Shown here piece after piece: positions 1 through 5,898 of a DNA stretch of 10,735 nt. The stretch lies in NCBI GenBank assembly GCA_900769775.1, contig CAAGHT010000060.1, positions 1 through 10,735 on the forward strand, given 5' to 3'. The translations under genes and the position numbers were made by a program. The stretch's first letter is position 1. Each line of letters starts with the position of its first letter. This stretch comes from Clostridia bacterium. Lineage in GTDB: Bacteria > Bacillota > Clostridia > Oscillospirales > Acutalibacteraceae. A model generated the notes under the pieces. The model ran no database searches, was not told where the DNA came from, and saw only the letters and a list, made by a program, of their open reading frames with translations.

Positions 1-78
1 AAGGCTACAATAAAATCATACCAAAAATTTGTGAATAATTCAAGATAAAGAGTAGCCTCTCGTATCGTAATTATATCC

Positions 79-93
79 GTTGCCAAAGGCAAC
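79..93. repeat. Small perfect hairpin, possible relic of the GCGATAT element
   Basis: GTTGCC (79-84) and GGCAAC (88-93) form a perfect 6-bp stem around AAA. The hairpin is preceded by ATATCC, and slightly upstream by GTAGCCT and CGTATCG. This resembles the GTAGCCT-TATATCG-hairpin run at 9013-9038, so it may be a degenerate copy of the same element type. The match is short and the relationship is inferred. Confidence 0.35.
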
Positions 94-99
94 ACCGAA

Positions 100-130
100 A
101 TTCTGCATTCTGAATTCTGCATTCTGAATT
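100..130. repeat. Short tandem repeat, 14-nt unit, just over two copies
   Basis: The unit ATTCTGCATTCTGA occurs at 100-113 and again without change at 114-127, followed by ATT. The unit itself contains the near-repeat ATTCTG. It lies between the hairpin at 79-93 and the noc terminator, in a stretch with no gene. No function is apparent. Confidence 0.8.
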
Positions 131-167
131 AAAAAAGCAGGAGCCGAGGTTTCCCTCGAACTCCCGC
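131..167 (-). terminator. Rho-independent terminator after noc
   Basis: Read on the minus strand, GCGGGAG (167-161) pairs with CTCCTGC (143-137) with one G-U pair. An inner GAGG/CCTC stem is capped by GAAA, and six T residues follow (136-131). It begins 21 bases past the noc stop codon. The stem, small bulges and T tract fit an intrinsic terminator closing the noc unit. Confidence 0.85.
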
Positions 168-188
168 TAAAAAGGGGGGCAATGTTAT

Positions 189-962
189 TTACTTTGGTAT
201 AAGTATTCTATACTCAATAAAGCTTTCAGTTTCCTTTTGCTCGGTTACGGCATTATAGCCCGTCTGCCGCATTGTATTGACAATTTTGGCAAGTGAGTTT
301 GCAAAGAGGCGGACATCACTGACCGCGCCCTTTCTTATCGGCTCGGGCTCCTTCGGCTTTGGATGAAGCAGCTCATCAACATATTTTTCTGACTCGGTGA
401 GTGTGAGCTGTTCGGCTATTATATAGTCGAGGGCAGAGTTTCTCCTCTCCTCGGGCAGGCGGAGCAGAGCTCTCGCGTGGCGCTCTGTGAGGCGCGCCGC
501 TTCAAGTCGGCGGCGGATATTCATATCGAGGCGGAGCAGTCTCAGCTTATTTGAGAGGGTCGATTCGGCAATACCGAGTCTCTCGGCAACCTCACCCCGA
601 CTAAGACCATAGACCGTTATCAGCCGATTTATGCCCTCTGCCTCCTCAAAGGAGGACAGGTCGCTTCTTTGCAGATTTTCGATTATTGTAATATAGGCGG
701 CGTTCAGTCCGTCGGTGCGCTTTATTATGCAGGGCACCTTTTTAAGACCGACCAGCTTTGCCGCGCGAAGTCGCCTTTCCCCTGCAATCAGCTCATATAT
801 TCCGTTTGATTCGCTTCTCACAAGGAGCGGCTGAATAATGCCACTTGTTTTAATGCTTTCGGCAAGCTTTTCAAGCTCATACGGGTCGAAATGTCTCCTC
901 GGCTGTGAGGGGCTGGGAAGTATGTCCGATACCTTGATATAGGTTAGCTTTGAGTCCTTCAA
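189..962 (-). CDS. noc: Noc/ParB-family chromosome partitioning or nucleoid occlusion protein
   Basis: A 257-residue ParB/Noc-family CTP-dependent DNA clamp that would bind a palindromic site and spread along nearby DNA. The N-terminal domain has the arginine patch QPRRHFD (20-26), the phosphate-binding GERRLRAA (61-68) and ENLQRSDLS (95-103). A helix-turn-helix covers about 119-145 (GEVAERLGIAESTLSNKL), and a short C-terminal dimerisation domain ends in ILIPK. The start is TTG at 962, preceded by a strong GGGAGGAG ribosome binding site; no ATG nearby suits the frame. Position directly after rsmG points to Noc rather than ParB, but the N terminus runs straight into the ParB fold. It therefore lacks the amphipathic membrane-targeting helix known from Bacillus subtilis Noc. 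It has its own promoter and terminator. No parS-like or Noc-box palindrome was seen in the window. Confidence 0.85.
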   Translation of the reverse strand: MKDSKLTYIKVSDILPSPSQPRRHFDPYELEKLAESIKTSGIIQPLLVRSESNGIYELIAGERRLRAAKLVGLKKVPCIIKRTDGLNAAYITIIENLQRSDLSSFEEAEGINRLITVYGLSRGEVAERLGIAESTLSNKLRLLRLDMNIRRRLEAARLTERHARALLRLPEERRNSALDYIIAEQLTLTESEKYVDELLHPKPKEPEPIRKGAVSDVRLFANSLAKIVNTMRQTGYNAVTEQKETESFIEYRILIPK

Positions 963-985
963 GAGCTCTCCTCCCTTCGACTATA

Positions 986-1015
986 ATTATATAACCTAAG
1001 CCCTCTGCCCGTCCA
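986..1015 (-). promoter_or_regulatory. Sigma-A-type promoter for noc
   Basis: On the minus strand a perfect TATAAT (991-986) lies 18 nt downstream of TGGACG (1015-1010, four of six matches to TTGACA). Transcription would start near 979, only a few bases before the GGGAGGAG ribosome binding site and the TTG start of noc. The upstream terminator at the end of rsmG makes a separate promoter necessary. Confidence 0.65.
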
Positions 1016-1041
1016 CAAAAAGCGCTCGACTAAAATCTCCC

Positions 1042-1080
1042 AAAAAGGAAAACAACCGCTATCATTATAGCGGTTGTTTT
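1042..1080 (-). terminator. Intrinsic terminator overlapping the end of rsmG
   Basis: AAAACAACCGCTAT (1049-1062) and ATAGCGGTTGTTTT (1067-1080) are perfect 14-bp inverted repeats with a 4-nt loop. On the minus strand the stem ends in TTTT and is followed by CC and TTTTT. The rsmG stop codon TAA (1067-1065) falls at the top of the stem, so the last four rsmG codons form one arm. It should end most transcription from the gtrA-mnmE-mnmG-rsmG operon before noc. Confidence 0.88.
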
Positions 1081-1778
1081 GATATTTTTGCCGATATGCG
1101 TGGGTATTTTGGCGGAGTTTGCGATATCTTTTTTGTAATTACAAAGGTTCTTGTTTCCTCACCTGTCAGGGTTTCGGTAATTATTTTGCCCTTGTCTCCT
1201 CCGAGAACAGAGGCTGCTTTTTTTGCTTCACTCAGTTCATCTGCGGCAGAGGGACCCTTCATTGAGCAAAAAATTCCGCCAACCTTACATAGTGGCAGAC
1301 AGTATTCATAAAGGGTGCGAAGCTGTGCTACCGCTCTTGCCGTTACAAGGTCATATTTTTCTCGGTGAGCCGCCGCCTTACCTGCTTCCTCGGCTCTCAT
1401 ATGCACGGTGCGAGCCGAAAGGTCAAGAGATGACAGCACCTCGTTTAAGAAAACGAGCCTTTTATTAAGTCCGTCAAGGAGGGTAAGCTCTATATCAGGG
1501 CGGAAGATTTTAAGCACCATACCCGGAAAGCCTGCTCCCGTTCCAACATCTATTACAGAACCGTTTTGGGGAATATTTACCTGCTTTAAAAGGAGCGCAC
1601 AGTCAAGAAAATGCTTTACCACGATGCCCTCGGGGTCGGTTATGGCGGTAAGGTTTATTTTCTCATTCCACTCACGCAGCATATCTGCATATTTTTCAAG
1701 TCGGGAGAGGACAGTGTCATCGTAAGCTATACCCTCTCGGTCGAGCACCGAGGTCATAAGCTCAAAGGGATATTTCAT
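1065..1778 (-). CDS. rsmG: 16S rRNA (guanine-N7)-methyltransferase RsmG (GidB)
   Basis: RsmG transfers a methyl group from S-adenosylmethionine to N7 of G527 (E. coli numbering) in the 530 loop of 16S rRNA; loss of the family enzyme gives low-level streptomycin resistance. The 237 residues match the usual family length. Visible motifs are NLTAIT (42-47), KHFLD (55-59), the SAM-binding DVGTGAGFPG (77-86), the acidic residue of LLDGLNKR (100-107), VTARAV (145-150) and a basic tail ending KISKQPL. The ATG start overlaps the mnmG stop by four bases (ATGA), with an AGGAGA ribosome binding site inside the mnmG end, so translation is probably coupled. The reading frame ends inside a terminator hairpin. 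Confidence 0.97.
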   Translation of the reverse strand: MKYPFELMTSVLDREGIAYDDTVLSRLEKYADMLREWNEKINLTAITDPEGIVVKHFLDCALLLKQVNIPQNGSVIDVGTGAGFPGMVLKIFRPDIELTLLDGLNKRLVFLNEVLSSLDLSARTVHMRAEEAGKAAAHREKYDLVTARAVAQLRTLYEYCLPLCKVGGIFCSMKGPSAADELSEAKKAASVLGGDKGKIITETLTGEETRTFVITKKISQTPPKYPRISAKISKQPL

Positions 1779-3652
1779 TCTTCTCCTCTCCTTTTCTTTT
1801 CAAGATAAATATTCAGCACAGACACGTCCGAAGGGCTGACGCCTGAAATACGGGATGCCTGTCCAACGCTTTGGGGGCGTATTTTTGACAGCTTTTCTCT
1901 TGCTTCAAGTCTTAGTCCGTCAATAGCCGAATAATCAATATCTTCGGGCAGTTTGCGGTTTTCAAGGCGAAGCATATCGTCCACCTGTGACTGCTGTCTT
2001 TTAATATAGCCCTCGTACTTTATCTCGGTTTCTGCCTTTTCGGCAACCTCGTATGGCAGTACGGGTCTTTCCTTGTCAAACTCAGCAAGGTCAAAATATG
2101 ATACCTCGGGTCTTTTTATAAGCTCGCTCATTTTAATTCCCGTTGAAAGTGGTGTTGTGCCGAGGGCTTCAAGCTTCTGGTTAAGCTCCGTACTCGGAGC
2201 AACCGTAAGACGGGAAACTCGCTCTATCTCGGATTCCTTTTGTTCCTTTCGCAGAAGGAATTTATTGTATGTTTCATCATCAATAAGTCCGATTTCATAG
2301 CCTATCGGCATAAGGCGCTCATCCGCATTGTCCTGACGGAGAAGCAGTCGGTATTCGCTGCGGCTGGTCATCATACGGTAGGGGTCCTGACAGCCCTTTG
2401 TAACAAGGTCGTCAATAAGAGTTCCGATATAGGACGATGCGCGGGAGAGGACTATGGGCTTTAGTCCCTTATTCTGTCTTGCGGCGTTTATGCCTGCAAT
2501 AAGTCCCTGTGCGGCGGCCTCCTCATAACCCGAAGAACCGTTGAACTGACCTGCGCCGTAAAGTCCTGAAAGCTCTTTAAACTCAAGGCTCGGTTTTAAA
2601 CATACGGGGTCAACACAGTCGTATTCAATAGCATAGGCGTTACGCATAATCTCTACATTTTCAAGACCGGGGATAGAATGATAAATCTGAATCTGAACCT
2701 CTTCGGGCAAAGACGATGACATTCCCTGAAGATACATTTCCTCGGTGTCTGCGCCGCAAGGCTCGATAAATAGCTGGTGGCGCTTTTTATCGGCAAAACG
2801 GACAATTTTGTCCTCTATTGAGGGGCAATAACGGGGGCCTACACCCTCGATTACTCCCGAATAAAGGGGCGAGCGGTGGAGGTTGTCGAGAATAACCTCT
2901 TTTGTTTTATCGTTAGTGTAGCTTACATGGCAAACTACGGTATTTTCCTTTGGCTTTTCGGTGCGGTAGGAGAAGGGCACTACTCTCTCATCGCCCTCTT
3001 GCACCTCTAAGTTTGAAAAGTCGATGCTTGACTTTAAAACTCGGGCGGGAGTTCCCGTTTTGAAACGACGAAGGGGTATTCCGAGTTTTGAAAGTGCAGC
3101 GGAAAGACCCTCTGCGGCAAACATTCCGTCGGGGCCGCCGCTGTAATTTACCTCGCCGACAAATATCTTTCCTGCAAGGAAGGTACCTGTGGCAAGTATT
3201 ACGGTTTTTGAAATATATTCCGCGCCAAGTCGGGTAACCAAATGCCATCCGTCAGCTTCACGGAAAAGGTCTGTGACCTCGGCCTGCTTTAAAAGCAGAT
3301 TTTCCTGCTTTTCAACAGTATGCTTCATAAGGGCGGTATAAGCCTTGCGGTCAATCTGAGCGCGAAGAGAATGAACCGCCGGGCCTTTACCGAGGTTGAG
3401 CATTCTGCTCTGAAGCATTGTTTTGTCGGCTGCAACACCCATCTCTCCGCCAAGTGCATCAATCTCACGAACAAGATGACCCTTTGCGGTGCCGCCGATT
3501 GACGGATTACAGGGCATATTACCTACCGAATCAAGATTAATTGCGAACATTACGGTTTTTTGTCCGAGTCTCGCCGCCGCAAGTGCCGCTTCGATGCCTG
3601 CGTGACCGGCGCCTATTACCGCAACATCTATATTTCCTGCAAAATAGTTCAT
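1775..3652 (-). CDS. mnmG: tRNA uridine-5-carboxymethylaminomethyl(34) synthesis protein MnmG (GidA)
   Basis: MnmG is the FAD-dependent partner of MnmE. The complex adds a (carboxymethyl)aminomethyl group to C5 of the wobble uridine in tRNAs reading NNA/NNG codons, using methylenetetrahydrofolate, GTP and glycine or ammonia. The 625 residues are full length. The Rossmann FAD motif is GAGHAG (14-19). The redox-active cysteine regions are MPCNPSIGG (46-54, C48) and GPRYCPSIEDK (272-282, C276). The FAD-contacting GQFNGSSGYEEAAAQG (368-383) and the tRNA-binding stretch DPYRMMTSRSEYRL (423-436) are intact. The gene follows mnmE after 16 bases and overlaps rsmG by four. The ribosome binding site AGAAGG is about 11 bases from the ATG, a rather long spacing. 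Confidence 0.98.
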   Translation of the reverse strand: MNYFAGNIDVAVIGAGHAGIEAALAAARLGQKTVMFAINLDSVGNMPCNPSIGGTAKGHLVREIDALGGEMGVAADKTMLQSRMLNLGKGPAVHSLRAQIDRKAYTALMKHTVEKQENLLLKQAEVTDLFREADGWHLVTRLGAEYISKTVILATGTFLAGKIFVGEVNYSGGPDGMFAAEGLSAALSKLGIPLRRFKTGTPARVLKSSIDFSNLEVQEGDERVVPFSYRTEKPKENTVVCHVSYTNDKTKEVILDNLHRSPLYSGVIEGVGPRYCPSIEDKIVRFADKKRHQLFIEPCGADTEEMYLQGMSSSLPEEVQIQIYHSIPGLENVEIMRNAYAIEYDCVDPVCLKPSLEFKELSGLYGAGQFNGSSGYEEAAAQGLIAGINAARQNKGLKPIVLSRASSYIGTLIDDLVTKGCQDPYRMMTSRSEYRLLLRQDNADERLMPIGYEIGLIDDETYNKFLLRKEQKESEIERVSRLTVAPSTELNQKLEALGTTPLSTGIKMSELIKRPEVSYFDLAEFDKERPVLPYEVAEKAETEIKYEGYIKRQQSQVDDMLRLENRKLPEDIDYSAIDGLRLEAREKLSKIRPQSVGQASRISGVSPSDVSVLNIYLEKKRRGEE

Positions 3653-3668
3653 TTAATATCTTACCTTC

Positions 3669-5024
3669 TTATTTTCCTACACAGAATCTTCTGAACACCT
3701 CGTCGGCAACCTCGTTGGTGACACGCTTGCCGAGGAGGGTGTAAAGATGGGAGAGAGCATCATCAATGCAGACCGATACGGCGTCTATCGTATAGCCTGC
3801 CGAAAGCAGTGCTTCTGCCTCGGTAACACAGCTAAGCGCCTTCTGGGCTAAGTCGCGTTGACGCTCGCTGAGAAGCACCGCCGCAGAGGAATCGATATTC
3901 GAAGCGCCGACCGCTTCTTCAATAGTGGTGATAAGCTCATCTGCTCCCCTGCCCTCTTTTGCCGATATTTTAACCGTACAAAAGCCCTCGGGAGACTCTG
4001 CCACACAATCCTTATCGGTTTTATTAAGAAGAACAATGCTGTTCTTGCCACGTATAAGCTCCAAAATTGCCTTATCGTCATCATCAAGTGGAACAGAAGC
4101 ATCAAATACCGCAAGAATCAGCTGAGCGGTTTCAATTCGTTCCTTTGCAAGCTCTACTCCTACCCTCTCTACCTCATCGGAAGACGAGTGGATTCCCGCC
4201 GTATCGGCAAGTATAAGGGTAAGCTTTCCGCATTTTACACGCTCCTCAATAACGTCACGGGTTGTACCTGCAACCGAGGTAACGATTGAACGAGCCTCGC
4301 CCGACAAAAGATTCATAAGGGTGCTTTTTCCAACGTTCGGCTTGCCTACTATCGCAGTCTTTACCCCCTCGCGGATAAGCTTTCCGCTGTCAAAGGTTGA
4401 AAGAAGCGCGGCAAGTACGCCCTTTGCCTCTGAGAGCAGTTTCCCGAAGGCTTCGGGCTGAAGCTCGGGCAGATCCTCATCGGGATAGTCGCTGTAAGCG
4501 GCGAAGTTTGCCGCAATGGTCAAAAGGGCATTTTCCGCCTTTGCTATTTCCTTTGAAACACGGCCGTTTTTAGCCGCAATATTCATTTTTAATTCTTCCT
4601 CGCTTTGAGCCGAGATAAGACCCATAACGCTTTCGGCTTCAGCAAGGTCGAGTTTTCCGTTTAAAAAGGCACGCTTTGTAAATTCGCCGGGGGCGGCAAG
4701 AAAGGCGCCTGCAGAGAGAACGGCACGAAGCACCTCTGAGGTTACGAAAGAACCACCGTGACAAGAAATTTCGACGGTGTCCTCTCCTGTGTAGCTGTGA
4801 GGTGCGACAAATCGGGTCACAACGGCTTCGTCGATAATTTCGCCGTCAAAATATATATGACCGAAAAGAGCAGAGTAGCCCGAAAGAGATGAAACGGTCT
4901 TTCCGTTTATATTTTTGAAAACTCGGTCGGCAATAAGCGCCGACTCCTCGCCCGAAATACGAACAACCCCGATTCCGCCCGAGCCGAGCGGAGTTGAAAC
5001 GGCGGCAATTGTTTTTTCTGCCAT
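3669..5024 (-). CDS. mnmE: tRNA uridine-5-carboxymethylaminomethyl(34) synthesis GTPase MnmE (TrmE)
   Basis: MnmE is the GTPase partner of MnmG in wobble-uridine modification. Numbered from the ATG at 5024 (451 residues), the N-terminal folate-binding domain carries TIAAVSTPLGSGGIGVVRIS, SYTGEDTVEISCHGG and PGEFTKRAFLNGKLDLAEAE (about 112-131). The G domain has GKPNVGKS (227-234), TTRD (254-257), DTAG (274-277) and NKTD (334-337). The C terminus is FCVGK, with the conserved cysteine. The frame also allows a GTG start at 5033 that overlaps the gtrA-like stop (GTGA). I prefer ATG 5024, because AGGTGA lies five bases before it, while GTG 5033 has only AAGG at three bases; the difference is three residues. 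The gene is the second of the operon and 16 bases ahead of mnmG. Confidence 0.97.
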   Translation of the reverse strand: MAEKTIAAVSTPLGSGGIGVVRISGEESALIADRVFKNINGKTVSSLSGYSALFGHIYFDGEIIDEAVVTRFVAPHSYTGEDTVEISCHGGSFVTSEVLRAVLSAGAFLAAPGEFTKRAFLNGKLDLAEAESVMGLISAQSEEELKMNIAAKNGRVSKEIAKAENALLTIAANFAAYSDYPDEDLPELQPEAFGKLLSEAKGVLAALLSTFDSGKLIREGVKTAIVGKPNVGKSTLMNLLSGEARSIVTSVAGTTRDVIEERVKCGKLTLILADTAGIHSSSDEVERVGVELAKERIETAQLILAVFDASVPLDDDDKAILELIRGKNSIVLLNKTDKDCVAESPEGFCTVKISAKEGRGADELITTIEEAVGASNIDSSAAVLLSERQRDLAQKALSCVTEAEALLSAGYTIDAVSVCIDDALSHLYTLLGKRVTNEVADEVFRRFCVGK

Positions 5025-5029
5025 ATCGG

Positions 5030-5455
5030 TCACCTGCCTTTCTTAAATACCCAAAGCTTGCTGAAAATATAGTTCAGTATGATAACGATTACATTTACGA
5101 TAATTTTTGCAAATAAGCCCTTTACCCCAAAGAGCGAGAAGGAAAGCCCCACTTTAAAGAGTAGCTCGGGAAGAAATATTTCCACTACCCCCGAAATGCC
5201 TCGCGCCAAGAAAAATGAAACAAGCTCCTTTAAAACTGTCTTTTTCTCTCGGCTGCGGCTCAGGAAAACGAACAGCTTGTTGGTAACAAATGCGAAGGTA
5301 ACGGAAATTACCCACGATAAAGCCGAAGCCGCCGTTATTGAAAGGGACAAAAGCGAAACGAAAAGAGAATAGGAAAGGAGGCTTACAAGGGTAGTAAGAA
5401 CACCGAAAATAAGATACATAATTATCTCTCTGTACTTTTCAAAAAGCTTTTTCAC
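5030..5455 (-). CDS. GtrA-like four-helix membrane protein
   Basis: A 141-residue integral membrane protein with the GtrA/DPMS_synth pattern (Pfam GtrA). Four hydrophobic helices lie at about 11-35, 40-63, 76-103 and 112-133. Each half ends in the family's NK/SK-x-x-VF signature: TNKLFVF (58-64) and SKLWVFKK (132-139). GtrA-family proteins are proposed to flip polyprenyl-phosphate-linked sugars or assist cell-surface glycosylation; the substrate here is unknown. The start is GTG at 5455 with a full AGGAGG eight bases upstream. It is the first gene after a consensus promoter and abuts mnmE, so it is co-transcribed with the tRNA and rRNA modification genes. In many Firmicutes jag and yidC stand at this place. 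It is not a Jag or YidC homologue. Confidence 0.85.
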   Translation of the reverse strand: MKKLFEKYREIIMYLIFGVLTTLVSLLSYSLFVSLLSLSITAASALSWVISVTFAFVTNKLFVFLSRSREKKTVLKELVSFFLARGISGVVEIFLPELLFKVGLSFSLFGVKGLFAKIIVNVIVIILNYIFSKLWVFKKGR

Positions 5456-5487
5456 GCCTCTTCCCTCCTCGCGCAGTTTATCAATAT

Positions 5488-5517
5488 ATTTTACAATAAT
5501 ATATTATATGTTGTCAA
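5488..5517 (-). promoter_or_regulatory. Strong sigma-A-type promoter for the gtrA-mnmE-mnmG-rsmG operon
   Basis: On the minus strand a perfect TTGACA (5517-5512) is followed after 18 nt by TAAAAT (5493-5488, five of six). The A/T-only spacer TATAATATATTATT also contains TATAAT, but at the wrong distance. Transcription would start near 5480, giving a leader of about 25 nt with AGGAGG at 5469-5464. No other promoter of similar quality is seen before mnmE. Confidence 0.8.
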
Positions 5518-5528
5518 GAGGTTGGCAA

Positions 5529-5582
5529 TAGCGTCTGCGCCGCTATGTAAAACGTGACGATGTGGGCATCGTCCCCTACAAA
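5529..5582. repeat. Hairpin element A with CGTCCCYTACAAA tail
   Basis: Two small stems follow each other. TAGCG (5529-5533) pairs with CGCTA (5541-5545). GACGATG (5556-5562) pairs with CATCGTC (5567-5573) around TGGG. The second stem runs into CGTCCCCTACAAA (5570-5582). The same 13-nt tail, with one base changed, ends the hairpin at 5690-5711. The element lies just upstream of the gtrA promoter. It looks like a dispersed intergenic repeat, but copy number cannot be judged from one window. Confidence 0.5.
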
Positions 5583-5584
5583 GC

Positions 5585-5610
5585 AATTTATAAATTCTTT
5601 GAAACAAAGA
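5585..5610. repeat. Palindrome and small hairpin in the gdhA-gtrA intergenic region
   Basis: AATTTATAAATT (5585-5596) is a perfect 12-bp palindrome. It is joined directly to the stem TCTTTG/CAAAGA (5596-5601 and 5605-5610) with an AAA loop. They lie between hairpin elements A and B. The stretch from 5521 to 5830 holds no credible gene; apart from these hairpins I see nothing recognisable in it. Confidence 0.45.
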
Positions 5611-5689
5611 CTCTGAAAAATTGTTCTGGGGTAACGAAAGAAATTTGTGCAGAAAACCTTTTCTTTGCCGCGTTAGGTGTACAAAGGGC

Positions 5690-5718
5690 GGGACGTCGAA
5701 ATCGCCGTCCCTTACAAA
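5690..5718. repeat. Hairpin element B with CGTCCCYTACAAA tail
   Basis: GGGACG (5690-5695) pairs with CGTCCC (5706-5711). After one T/C mismatch an inner CG/CG pair closes an AAAT loop. The descending arm continues as CGTCCCTTACAAA (5706-5718), which matches the tail of element A (5570-5582) in 12 of 13 bases and in the same orientation, 136 bp away. Stem sequences and loops differ, so the two are related elements, not simple duplicates. Confidence 0.5.
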
Positions 5719-5772
5719 ATATATTGAATATAAGTTTGCTAAAACGAAGATTAGGTAAAATTGGATGCAGAA

Positions 5773-5828
5773 GGTTTTTTCTCCTATGCCAAGATGTATT
5801 TATATACTTCGGGCATAGGAAAAAAGCC
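5773..5828. repeat. Long imperfect hairpin in intergenic DNA
   Basis: TCCTATGCC (5782-5790) and GGCATAGGA (5812-5820) are perfect 9-bp arms around a 21-nt loop. Beyond one mismatch the arms extend through a TTTTTT/AAAAA run toward GG (5773-5774) and CC (5827-5828). The T run lies on the 5' side of the stem in both directions, so it does not look like an ordinary terminator. It lies immediately beyond the gdhA terminator. Confidence 0.6.
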
Positions 5829-5861
5829 TAAAAAGAAAACGACCCGCATTAAGCGAGTCGT
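5828..5861 (-). terminator. Rho-independent terminator of gdhA
   Basis: On the minus strand ACGACTCGC (5861-5853) pairs with GCGGGTCGT (5847-5839), nine pairs including one G-U, around a 5-nt loop. The stem is followed by TTTTCTTTTT (5838-5829). It begins 38 bases after the gdhA stop codon and fits an intrinsic terminator for the single-gene gdhA transcript. Confidence 0.85.
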
Positions 5862-5898
5862 GAATCTTTTGTTCTGCGCCAATTTTACCAATCGACTT

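Noticed and set aside
2..58. AGGCTAC/GTAGCCT inverted repeat as element ends
   Set aside because: Seven-base arms 43 nt apart without other support are too weak to call a mobile element.
3858..4289. 143-codon plus-strand frame antisense to mnmE
   Set aside because: mnmE is certain in this stretch; the other frame has no recognisable motif or ribosome binding site.
5030..5455. Jag or YidC homologue before mnmE
   Set aside because: The protein has four helices with GtrA-type NK-x-x-VF and SK-x-x-VF ends and no KH, R3H or YidC features.
5562..5831. 89-codon frame in the gdhA-gtrA intergenic region
   Set aside because: It runs through several hairpins, starts inside element A without a ribosome binding site, and shows no protein-like pattern.
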